Assembly: GCA_963725415.1 (NCBI GenBank)
Contig: CAVRZY010000166.1
Location: 1-64,000, forward strand
Direction: 5' to 3'
Length of the DNA: 64,000 nucleotides
Source of the DNA: CAVRZY01 sp963725415
GTDB taxonomy: Bacteria > Acidobacteriota > Terriglobia > Bryobacterales > Bryobacteraceae
The notes below the pieces were generated by a model, which searched no databases, was not told the DNA's origin, and worked only from the letters and a program-made list of their open reading frames with translations. Of the stretch, positions 57,033-64,000 are shown one piece after another. A program made the position numbers and the translations under genes. Position 1 is the stretch's first letter. Every line of letters starts with the position of its first letter.

Positions 57033-58244
57033 ATGGCTGACACCCACAAGACCCATCGCCGCTACCGCGAAGACCTTACCGAGATGCCGGATTGGCTGAA
57101 GAAGAAAAAGTGCCCGCAACGGGACAAGTACCTGGCCGGTAAGCGCATCCTGCCCGCCAACCTCACGGGCAAGGAAAAGCTCGCCGATATAGTTGATGAA
57201 ACGTTTCTCGCCTACAACGCAGCGCGGCTCAAAGAAGGATGTCAGTTGTTCGTCGAGAAGATGCTCGGGCCGGATGTGACCGTGGGCATGAGCCTGTCGG
57301 GCGCGCTGACGCCAGCGGGCTTGGGATGCTCCGCGGTCGTCCCGCTCATCAAGGCCGGTTTTGTGGACTGGATCGTTTCGACCGGCGCCAACCTCTACCA
57401 CGACCTGCATTTCGCGCTGAACTACCCGGTGCGCGTGGGCAGCTTCAAGATGGACGACACCGAGCTGCGCAGCAATGACATCGTCCGCATCTACGACGTG
57501 CTGCTGGGCTACAGCGACTGCCTGATGGCCACCGACGAAATCCTGCGCCGCATTCTCATCCAGCCCGAATTCCAGAAGGAAATGGGTACCGCCGAACTCC
57601 ACCACCTGCTCGGCAAGTATTGCGCCGAATGGGAGCGGCAGGCCGGCCTCCAAGACGTCTCCGTGCTGGCCGCCGCGTATCGCGCCGGAGTGCCCTGCTA
57701 CACCTCCTCGCCGGGCGACTCGACCATCGGCATGAACGTGGCCGGCGTGGAACTGAGAGGAAACAAGCTGCGCCTCAATCCTTCCATTGACGTCAACGAG
57801 ACCACGGCCTTCGTGCTCGCCGCCAAGCGCGCTGGCGGCAAGAGCGCCGCGGTCCTCTGGGGCGGCGGCAGCCCCAAGAACTTCATGCTCCAGACCGAGC
57901 CGCAGATCCAGGAAGTGCTGCGCATCAAGGAGTATGGCCACGACTACTTCCTCCAGGTGACCGACGCGCGTCCCGACACTGGCGGCCTGAGCGGCGCCAC
58001 GCCCAGCGAAGCCGTGAGCTGGGGCAAGGTGGACCCGGAGAGTTTGCCCGACGCCGTGGTGTGCTACACCGACATCACCATCGCCATGCCCATCCTTACG
58101 CACTACGCGCTGGCCAGGCACAAGCCGCGCAAGCTGAGGCGCCTCTACGATCAGCGCGGCAGGATGATGAAAGCCCTGGCCAAGGAATACTTCCGTCATA
58201 ACAAGGTGAAGATGGTAGACGGCTCCGACCCGGTGCTCAACTAA
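57033..58244 (+). CDS. Deoxyhypusine synthase-like protein (homospermidine synthase type?)
   Basis: A 403-residue DHS-family protein. NAD-site text is IVSTGANLYHDLHFAL; the family glycines and the catalytic lysine are in AVLWGGGSPKNFM (K282), aligned with the lysine of eukaryotic DHS. Bacteria have no eIF5A, so bacterial members are thought to move the aminobutyl group to free amines, giving homospermidine or another polyamine. The next gene, five bases on, is an ornithine decarboxylase-like enzyme that would supply putrescine. A CTAAAAT box lies near 57003. Confidence 0.85.
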   Translation: MADTHKTHRRYREDLTEMPDWLKKKKCPQRDKYLAGKRILPANLTGKEKLADIVDETFLAYNAARLKEGCQLFVEKMLGPDVTVGMSLSGALTPAGLGCSAVVPLIKAGFVDWIVSTGANLYHDLHFALNYPVRVGSFKMDDTELRSNDIVRIYDVLLGYSDCLMATDEILRRILIQPEFQKEMGTAELHHLLGKYCAEWERQAGLQDVSVLAAAYRAGVPCYTSSPGDSTIGMNVAGVELRGNKLRLNPSIDVNETTAFVLAAKRAGGKSAAVLWGGGSPKNFMLQTEPQIQEVLRIKEYGHDYFLQVTDARPDTGGLSGATPSEAVSWGKVDPESLPDAVVCYTDITIAMPILTHYALARHKPRKLRRLYDQRGRMMKALAKEYFRHNKVKMVDGSDPVLN

Positions 58245-58248
58245 TCCG

Positions 58249-59382
58249 ATGACCGCCAGACAACTTCAAGCCATCGCCAGACAGCACGGCACGCCTGTGG
58301 TGGTGATTGACCACGACATCATCCGCCGCAACTACGCCAGCTTTAAACGGCACCTGCCCAAGGTGCAGGCGTACTACGCCGTCAAAGCCAATCCCGCACC
58401 GGAGATCATCCGCACGCTTTACCGCGCCGGCGCCAGCTTCGACGTCGCTTCGCTGCCGGAGTTCATGCTGGTTTACGAGAACATCCAGCGCCTCCCGCCC
58501 AAAGAGCGGCAGGACTTCATCTGGGACAAAATCGTTTACGCCAACCCCACCAAGCCCAAGGAAACGCTCCAGGCACTGGACCAATACAAGCCGCTGGTCA
58601 CCTACGACAACCTCAACGAGCTGCGCAAGATCAAGCAGTACGCCCCGCATGCGGGCCTGGCGCTGCGCTTGCGCGTGCCCAACACCGGCTCGATGGTCGA
58701 GCTTTCCTCCAAGTTCGGCTGCGCCCCGGGCGAAGCCGTGGACCTGATCCAAGAGGCTTTCCGCATGGGACTGGTAGTGGAGGGCTTGAGCTTCCACGTG
58801 GGTAGCCAGTGCACCAACTTCGAGAACTTCGTGCAGGCCCTGAACATGTCGGCGGCGGTGATCGCGGAGGCCCGTGCGCGCGGCTACCAGATCAAGATCC
58901 TGGACATCGGCGGCGGCTTCCCCGCCCCCTATAACCGTCACGTCAAGCCCTTCAGCGCCCTGGCCCGCAAGATCAACGCCGAGATCGACCGGCTGTTCCC
59001 CACGGATATGGAAATCCTGGCCGAGCCGGGCCGCTTCCTGGTGGCCACGGCGGCCACCTCGGTGGCGCGGATCATCGGCAAGGCGGTGCGCGACGGCAAG
59101 ACCTGCTACTTCATCGACGACAGCGTCTACCACACCTTCTCCGGCATCATCTTCGACCACTGCCCCTACCACCTGAAAGCGTTCAAGAAGGGCCCCACCG
59201 AAATCTGCGCGGTCTTCGGACAGACCTGCGACGGCCTGGACACCATCTCCCAGTCCGAAGAACTGCCCGACCTGGAAATCGAAGACCTGGTCTGTGCGGA
59301 AAACATCGGCGCCTACAGCAGCGCCTCAGCGACCTGGTTCAACGGTTTCCCGCCCGCGAAGCTGGTGCACGTGAACGAGTAA
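58249..59382 (+). CDS. Ornithine/diaminopimelate decarboxylase-family enzyme (group IV)
   Basis: A 377-residue PLP decarboxylase of the alanine-racemase fold. The PLP lysine is in VQAYYAVKANPAPEI (K46). HVGSQCTNFE, LDIGGGFPAPY and AEPGRFLVA bind the cofactor phosphate. FGQTCDGLDT holds the active-site Cys of the second subunit. Most like ornithine decarboxylase by the short length and motif text. Works with the DHS-like gene just upstream. An inner 61-base stretch (58942-59002) has a diverged relic at 60437-60497. Confidence 0.88.
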   Translation: MTARQLQAIARQHGTPVVVIDHDIIRRNYASFKRHLPKVQAYYAVKANPAPEIIRTLYRAGASFDVASLPEFMLVYENIQRLPPKERQDFIWDKIVYANPTKPKETLQALDQYKPLVTYDNLNELRKIKQYAPHAGLALRLRVPNTGSMVELSSKFGCAPGEAVDLIQEAFRMGLVVEGLSFHVGSQCTNFENFVQALNMSAAVIAEARARGYQIKILDIGGGFPAPYNRHVKPFSALARKINAEIDRLFPTDMEILAEPGRFLVATAATSVARIIGKAVRDGKTCYFIDDSVYHTFSGIIFDHCPYHLKAFKKGPTEICAVFGQTCDGLDTISQSEELPDLEIEDLVCAENIGAYSSASATWFNGFPPAKLVHVNE

Positions 59383-59737
59383 CCGAGCGCCCGGGACCAC
59401 CGGGCACCGGCGTCCGGGTTACTAACGAACTCCCCGGGATAAAGCGTCAGCCACCGGGGTGCCCTGAGCGTGGGTCCGAATTTCAGCCTCACCGGCAGAT
59501 AATTCACTTCTTTTCACTGTCGTGCAAGCAATTGTTCGTTATCCTGTGCTGCTCTTCGTACCAGCGCTCCGCACGTGGACAGTTGCCCATGGTGTTTGCT
59601 GCCGGTCTGCTCTATTTGAGACGACGGCGCGCCGGAATAGGCAGACCCTGAATGCGAAGAGTACCGGAAGGAGATTGCAAATCAGCGGAGGAATCCGAAT
59701 CCCACCCTCACCACACATGCCCACGGGATGCGCCGAA
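59383..59737. other. Intergenic stretch between the decarboxylase gene and TA locus 3
   Basis: 355 bases with no supported gene. A GC-rich palindrome (CGCCCGGGACCACCGGGC) follows the decarboxylase stop and may terminate it. A short frame near 59590-59650 ends in a hydrophobic run and RRRR, but has no gene around it. Confidence 0.4.
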
Positions 59738-60163
59738 TCAAATCGGCGTCCGCCAGCGCAGCCCCGCAAACCTCGCATAATCACCGTTTGCTGTAATCCA
59801 TTCGCAGCCGGATTCAACGGCCAGCGCCGCGAACCAGGCGTCTTGAACCAGGTTCCCGGAGGTCCGGGCGCGCCGGCACAAGTCGCAGAAGATCTTCCAA
59901 TGGCGGGGTCCCGGCTCGACGATCTGGCAATGCGGCTGTTCTATCAGGGTCGTCGAAAAGGCCAGGGCGTCTTCGAGGCGGCTGGGGTGCGCAAAAATGC
60001 GCGGGTGCGTCGCGATGCGTACCAACGCTGCCAACACCTGAGGCGACATCCCATAAGCCATCTCACCATTCACTACGGAGTGAAGCCAGGTTCGATACTT
60101 GGCGTGGTCCGGAGAGTCGCTGCGGAAGGCGTACAGCAGCACGTTCACGTCCGGAAGAATCAT
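59738..60163 (-). CDS. VapC-like PIN-domain toxin (locus 3)
   Basis: A 141-residue PIN toxin from the ATG at 60163 (MILPDVNVLLYAFRSD). Acidic positions are in that block, in MSPQVLAALVRI, in SGNLVQDAWFAALAVESG and in WITANGDYARFAGLRW. The longer frame upstream lies over the antitoxin gene and is not used. Start overlaps the antitoxin stop (ATGA). Confidence 0.87.
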   Translation of the reverse strand: MILPDVNVLLYAFRSDSPDHAKYRTWLHSVVNGEMAYGMSPQVLAALVRIATHPRIFAHPSRLEDALAFSTTLIEQPHCQIVEPGPRHWKIFCDLCRRARTSGNLVQDAWFAALAVESGCEWITANGDYARFAGLRWRTPI

Positions 60164-60405
60164 CTGCGCCCTTCCATGACATCCAGCAGAGCGGCGCTGT
60201 CTGTCAGGTCCACCCCTGGAAGCACCCCTCCGCCAGCCCGGCACACCGGTAGGGTCACGCGCGGGCGGCGGCGCGCCGGCCGGGACTGCGCCAGCACCAG
60301 GCGCAGACCTTGTTCCATAAGGGCTGTCAGCGTCTCACCCCGGCACGACGCCTCCCGCTTGGCCTGTTCGAGAAGACTGTTGTCAAGCCGCACGGTTGTC
60401 CTCAT
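60160..60405 (-). CDS. VapB-like ribbon-helix-helix antitoxin (locus 3)
   Basis: About 81 residues from the ATG at 60405: MRTTVRLDNSLLEQAKREASCRGETLTALMEQGLRLVL is the ribbon-helix-helix; the tail LPVCRAGGGVLPGVDLTDSAALLDVMEGRR binds the toxin and is typical for VapB partners of this PIN type. An ATG four codons upstream (60417) is possible. The operator palindrome covers the start. Confidence 0.88.
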   Translation of the reverse strand: MRTTVRLDNSLLEQAKREASCRGETLTALMEQGLRLVLAQSRPARRRPRVTLPVCRAGGGVLPGVDLTDSAALLDVMEGRR

Positions 60406-60439
60406 ATGTCTAGACATATCAGTAGCGTTTCCATATGTC
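60404..60439 (-). promoter_or_regulatory. Operator of TA locus 3 (ATATGTC half-sites)
   Basis: ATATGTCTAGACATAT (60404-60419) is a perfect 16-base palindrome over the antitoxin start, with a third half-site ATATGTC at 60433-60439. Spaced half-sites fit cooperative VapBC binding. The third half-site runs straight into the decarboxylase relic. Confidence 0.7.
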
Positions 60440-60497
60440 AAGTCCTTCGGTGTGCTGGCCCGCAAGGTCAACGCCGAGATCGACCGGCTATTCCCCA
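60437..60497 (+). pseudogene. Relic of the ornithine decarboxylase-like gene
   Basis: 54 of 61 bases match 58942-59002 of the intact gene, same orientation. It reads VKSFGVLARKVNAEIDRLFP against VKPFSALARKINAEIDRLFP. The changes are conservative, so the relic came from a diverged functional homologue. It abuts the TA operator on its left and ends in an unrelated AGTAAGTAG. Confidence 0.82.
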
Positions 60498-60614
60498 GTA
60501 AGTAGCGGCGCGGCTGAGCCGTCTCAGAACACCGTGCGCCAGTCGAATCCGCCGAAGCTCGCGTGGTCCCGGTCCAGGGAGGCGTGGGCGCGCCGGATGT
60601 CAAGCCGGCTAGCG
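60498..60614. other. Short non-coding gap after the decarboxylase relic
   Basis: Minus-strand reading gives an orphan tail (LDIRRAHASLDRDHASFGGFDWRTVF-stop at 60524) without a gene head, perhaps another relic. Otherwise nothing recognised. Confidence 0.3.
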
Positions 60615-61994
60615 TCAACGCTTCTTCTGGATGGGCAGGGCGCCGGCGGGCGTGTCTTCGACCTGGCGCTCGATGGTGTCCTGCCAGGCGGTCCAGACCT
60701 GGCTGGGAAAAGTGGAGAGCAACTGTTCCATGCGTTCCCGAATCTCGCAGACGATCTGCGGATTGCCGGCGGCCACATCGTAGCTCTCCCCCGGATCCGC
60801 GTCGAGGTCATAGAGTTCCGGTCTGGGGAGCGGCAGGTTGAAACGGCCCCCCGCAGGCTCCGGCGCCCAGATCAAGCAGTTGTAGCGGGAAACATGGAGC
60901 TTCCATGGTCCCCGGCGCGCGCACTGTAGTTGCCAGCCGTCGAAGTACAGCAAGGGGTCGCGATCGACTTCCTCCTTGTCTCCCGTGAGCAACGGCCAGA
61001 TATCCACTCCGTCCAGCGGCTTGTCCGGCAGCGGGGCATCCGAGAGCCTGGCGAGGGTGGGGAGAAGGTCCATAGTGGATGCGACGCCCCGGCACACCAG
61101 CTCTGTAGGGATCCGGCCCGGGAAGCGCGCGATAAAGGGCACGCGCATGCCACCTTCGTCGGTCTCCCCCTTGCGCCCCCGCAACACCCCCGGACTGCCC
61201 TGGAACCACGGTCCGTTGTCGCTGGAGAACATGACCAGAGTATTCTCGTCCAGCCCGTTCTCCTTGAGCGCGCGCAGAACCTCGCCCACACTCCAGTCGA
61301 GCTCTTCCACCACGTCGCCATACAAGCCCTGGGCGGAGGTCCCCAAAAAGCGATCCGAGGCCGCCAAGGGGAGGTGCGGAGCGGTCTGTGGCAGGTACAG
61401 GAAGAAGGGCGAGTCCTTCGACCGCGCGATGAAGTCCACCGCCCGCTCGGTGTAACGCCGGGTCAACGTGTCCAGCCGGGCTGGTTCCTCAATCACCTGG
61501 GTGTTCTGTAGCAGCGGCAACGGACTCATGTCGTTGCTGTAGGGAAGGCCAAAGAACTCATCGAAGCCGCGGTTGGTGGGCAGAAACTGGGGCTGCGATC
61601 CGAGATGCCACTTGCCGATGCACATGGTAGCGTAGCCCCGGCTCTTCAGCATCTGGGCGATGGTGGTCTCCGTGTCGGGCAGCCCGATGTTGTCGGAAGG
61701 GAACAGCACCCTGGAGACGCCGACTCGGGTCGGGTAGCGGCCGGTCAGCAACGCGGCGCGGGAGGGAGAGCAGACTGCACTGGCCGAATAGAATTGCCCA
61801 AAGCGCACGCCCTCGCACGCCAGGCGGTCGAGGTTGGGCGTAAGGATCTTCGATCCGTAGCAACCGAGGTCACCATAGCCCAGGTCATCCGCGAAGATCA
61901 AGACGATGTTGGGGCGCCGGGCCTGTGCCTGGAGGGCGCCAGCCGCGGCAGCGGCCTTCAGGAAGGTGCGGCGATTCAGCGCTCTCTGGGGCAT
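60615..61994 (-). CDS. Tat-exported sulfatase, Cys type
   Basis: A 459-residue sulfatase with a Tat leader (NRRTFLKAAAAAGALQAQA). Metal site IVLIFADDLGYGDLGCYG; formylglycine motif SAVCSPSRAALLTGRYPTR with Cys75; GKWHLGSQPQ, PFFLYLPQTAPHLPL and VMFSSDNGPW follow. Close in plan to arylsulfatase A-type enzymes. It begins six bases after the stop of the fusion gene at 62001, so both are probably on one leftward transcript. Confidence 0.92.
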   Translation of the reverse strand: MPQRALNRRTFLKAAAAAGALQAQARRPNIVLIFADDLGYGDLGCYGSKILTPNLDRLACEGVRFGQFYSASAVCSPSRAALLTGRYPTRVGVSRVLFPSDNIGLPDTETTIAQMLKSRGYATMCIGKWHLGSQPQFLPTNRGFDEFFGLPYSNDMSPLPLLQNTQVIEEPARLDTLTRRYTERAVDFIARSKDSPFFLYLPQTAPHLPLAASDRFLGTSAQGLYGDVVEELDWSVGEVLRALKENGLDENTLVMFSSDNGPWFQGSPGVLRGRKGETDEGGMRVPFIARFPGRIPTELVCRGVASTMDLLPTLARLSDAPLPDKPLDGVDIWPLLTGDKEEVDRDPLLYFDGWQLQCARRGPWKLHVSRYNCLIWAPEPAGGRFNLPLPRPELYDLDADPGESYDVAAGNPQIVCEIRERMEQLLSTFPSQVWTAWQDTIERQVEDTPAGALPIQKKR

Positions 61995-62000
61995 GATCTG

Positions 62001-64000
62001 CTACGGCGTGTACAGGTCCCGCATGCGGAAGCTCCGATACTCCTGCGTGGCGACCTGAATCGCGTAAACGATTTTCCCTGAGGGATCCGTCTCCACCGAC
62101 TCACTCCTGGTGGCGTCTATCCAGCCCAGGTCGAAGTGATAGTTGCCATTAGGGAGTTGCCGCGCCGAGCCACCGCGGCGCAGTACGCCCCCAGATCGGC
62201 GTTGAGGACGAAAGTCGCCATGCGGTTCTGCTCGTCCAGCCGGAGCACCTGACCGCGGCTGTTCGCATTCGCATCGCTCTGGCGGCGTACATTGCCGTTG
62301 TCGAACACCGCAATCGTCGAATTGTCACCGGCCACATACCCGGCATCGTGTTGATGGGAGAACCAGGGGTATGGATCGTCGGAGACGAACTGGAAATCGC
62401 CCTCCTTCCCCAGCCGCCACAGGATGTCGCCGCTTCCCTCTCCGTTGTTGTAGTCGATTTTGATCAGCCAGTCCTGATGCCGGCACGAGTACAGAATGTT
62501 GCCATCCGGAGTGAAACCGAGCGAGTTGCCGTGCAACCAGTCATTCGCCTGTGAAGCCAGATGGAAGGGCGGCCCGCCGCCACACTGATGCTGGCAGGTT
62601 TCGCCCAGCGTTGCCATCCGGCGAGGATCCAGGTGATCGAAGGCGTCCCAGCTCCAGAGCACTTCGAGGTCGCGATCCAGAACCAGGATCATGTCTCCCA
62701 GCACGTCCACCTGGCCCGGGCCTTGCTCATCGGTCATGATTTGCTCGGTGCTCGCCAGCACCATGATTCTTCCATCCGGGAGTGTTCTGGCTTCATGATG
62801 GAATCCATTGATCTGGCGTCGCCCCAAGGCGGCCAGTTGCTCGTTAATTCGCGCCGCATTGGTTTCCTGGATGGTCGTCCCTGCCAGGTCGAACTTGCGC
62901 AGGATCTGGTGAGACTGGTCCGCCCCGCCATCCACGATGATTCCGAAGAAGAAACCACCCGGTTCGGGCCGGGTCAAGAACGAGATAGATCCCGGATAGA
63001 ACCACACAAGGTTCCCGTACAAATCGGTGGCTACCGTGGTTTCCGACAGAGTGCTCTGAAGCAGAATCCCATCCATTACCGGCGTTGGCGGCGGCTGGGT
63101 CACGGTGTAGGGGGCGAGTTGAAGCTGGACATCCAGGGTGGTCAGGGTCAACGCGGGGCCCTCCTGGAACTCCGATCCGTTTTTTGAATACTCTGCCAAG
63201 TCCACTTGTGCCTCCATACCGTGATCCCAATGGTAGTGGCGCAGGCAGAGCGCGGTTTTCCCCGCTGCGGCTTTCCTGACTGTCTCCCAGTCCGTCTGGG
63301 GAATGGTAAAGTCCAAACCCCGCAGGCCTTCAATCTCCATCATGGGCTCCACGACGTTTTTCACGCTTCCACAGGAATGCACGACGATGCCGCCCATGGC
63401 CCGGGAAATCAGGCTGTTGTACTTCACGCCGAACTCCCGGTACAGTTTCGGCGACATGATGGCTGCCGTGTCGTCGCTGATCCGCACGCCGATCTCACGC
63501 GGAATGTACCACATTTCGTGGCCCATGGTGTGAAGGTTGCGGATGCGCGCCAACTGCTCTCTCAGATAGGCGATTGTCGCCTCGGTAATCTTCTCCAGCA
63601 GCACATGCACTTCCCTGGGGTAGAGCATCGTGGCGGTGATGAAGGAGGTGTATTCCCAGATCAGGGAGGCCGTCACCAGGGGCGAGGGCACGTTCACCAG
63701 CCGCAGCGGCAGGCCGGAGTGGGACTGGAGATAATCGATCCGTTCCCAAGCCTGCCTGAATACGGCGTTCGTCTTTGGATCGGGGACCTTCAGGGCGTAC
63801 ACGTCTTGCACATTGTCGTCCCGGATCAGGGGCGTGACCCAGGGATCGGCGTCGTCGTTCACCGTGTACTCGCAGCCAAAGGCGGAGGCGATGATGTTGA
63901 TGCCCTGGTTGGGCTTGATGTTGGGCATGCCGTAGTCGCAGATGCCCTCCCGCTGCTTGTGAAAATCCATGTTCCAGCCGAGCTCCGCCGCGTGATCGGA
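62001..64000 (-). CDS. URO-D-like domain fused to an arylsulfotransferase-like domain; frameshift near 62160; 5' end outside the window
   Basis: The N-terminal 260 or so residues follow the uroporphyrinogen decarboxylase/methyltransferase barrel: IREIGVRISDDTAAIMSPKLYREFGVKYN, GGIVVHSCGSVKNVVEPM, DFTIPQTDWETVRKAAAGKTALCLRHYHWDHG. Near 63180, in an A-run, it passes in frame into an ASST-like propeller: ATDLYGNLVWFYPG, INGFHHEARTLPDGRIMVLAS, LEVLWSWDAFDHLD, DWLHGNSLGFTPDGNILYS. One base missing near 62160 hides the true end; with it the text continues QLPNGNYHFDLGWIDATRSES to a stop at 62001. No linker or signal peptide separates the halves, so the join may be a deletion. Reading is open through 64000. 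Confidence 0.75.

Noticed and set aside
59590..59650. Possible PEP-CTERM-like tail (hydrophobic run then RRRR)
   Set aside because: No PEP motif, no upstream gene in frame; most likely chance.
60524..60610. Orphan C-terminal peptide ending FGGFDWRTVF
   Set aside because: Could be a gene relic, but no family was recognised and no head of the gene is present.

Overview
The window joins two unlike DNAs. Bases 1-4736 are AT-rich and hold two fragments of a eukaryote-type non-LTR retrotransposon (LINE) lying head to head: a zinc-knuckle ORF1 with a polyasparagine (AAT)n tract, and an ORF2 with an AP-type endonuclease and a reverse transcriptase. From 4737 to the end the DNA is GC-rich and bacterial. 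The switch falls inside one codon run, in the middle of a bacterial gamma-glutamyltranspeptidase gene, so the contig is either a chimeric assembly or a very recent junction. The bacterial part looks like an Acidobacteriota genome of the Solibacter/Bryobacter kind. This is inferred from a tmRNA tag ending ANTQFAFAA, many Tat/Sec-exported oxidoreductases, sulfatases and DUF1080 proteins, a Solibacter-type C-terminal domain on a matrixin protease, an Oar-like TonB receptor remnant, and ECF sigma/anti-sigma/DUF4252 genes.

Layout. 4.7-11.1 kb: peptide degradation (GGT, S9 peptidase) and a CehA-like hydrolase pair. 11.1-17.5 kb: exported methyltransferase, tmRNA, Tat-exported metallo-beta-lactamase-fold protein, clpS, SDR, isochorismatase-like hydrolase, phosphodiesterase, and an ECF sigma operon. 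18.3-27.4 kb: GH53 galactanase, HDOD protein, Gfo/Idh dehydrogenase, M14 peptidase, PLP decarboxylase and lactate permease. 27.4-33.9 kb: an island with a MazEF-type toxin-antitoxin pair and a 1,807-residue DUF4011-helicase-nuclease protein (Hhe-like, probable phage defence). The island is closed by a second, diverged copy of the last 198 bases of the lactate permease gene. 33.9-46.4 kb: YfhO-like membrane protein, serine hydrolase, sugar isomerase, matrixin, a broken NRAMP-USP transporter, FecR/YXWGXW protein and HAD phosphatase. 46.5-51.7 kb: ilvE, nagA, sulfatase and a Gfo/Idh protein. 51.7-60.5 kb: three more toxin-antitoxin pairs interleaved with an archaemetzincin, an alkyltransferase-like protein, an enolase-superfamily/DUF1080 pair and a polyamine pair (deoxyhypusine synthase-like plus ornithine decarboxylase-like). 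60.6-64 kb: sulfatase next to a URO-D/arylsulfotransferase-like fusion.

Two patterns stand out. First, three of the four toxin-antitoxin loci (mazEF, higBA and the second vapBC) lie between an intact neighbour gene and a short, diverged, same-orientation fragment of that gene. In two of them the fragment stops within about 10 bases of the TA operator. Second, several unrelated palindromic repeat families sit at gene 3' ends so exactly that the repeat contains the stop codon.

Single-base frameshifts break at least nine otherwise well conserved genes (one of them many times), which points to consensus errors in the assembly at least as much as to real gene decay. All family calls come from reading motifs by eye; no database search was run.
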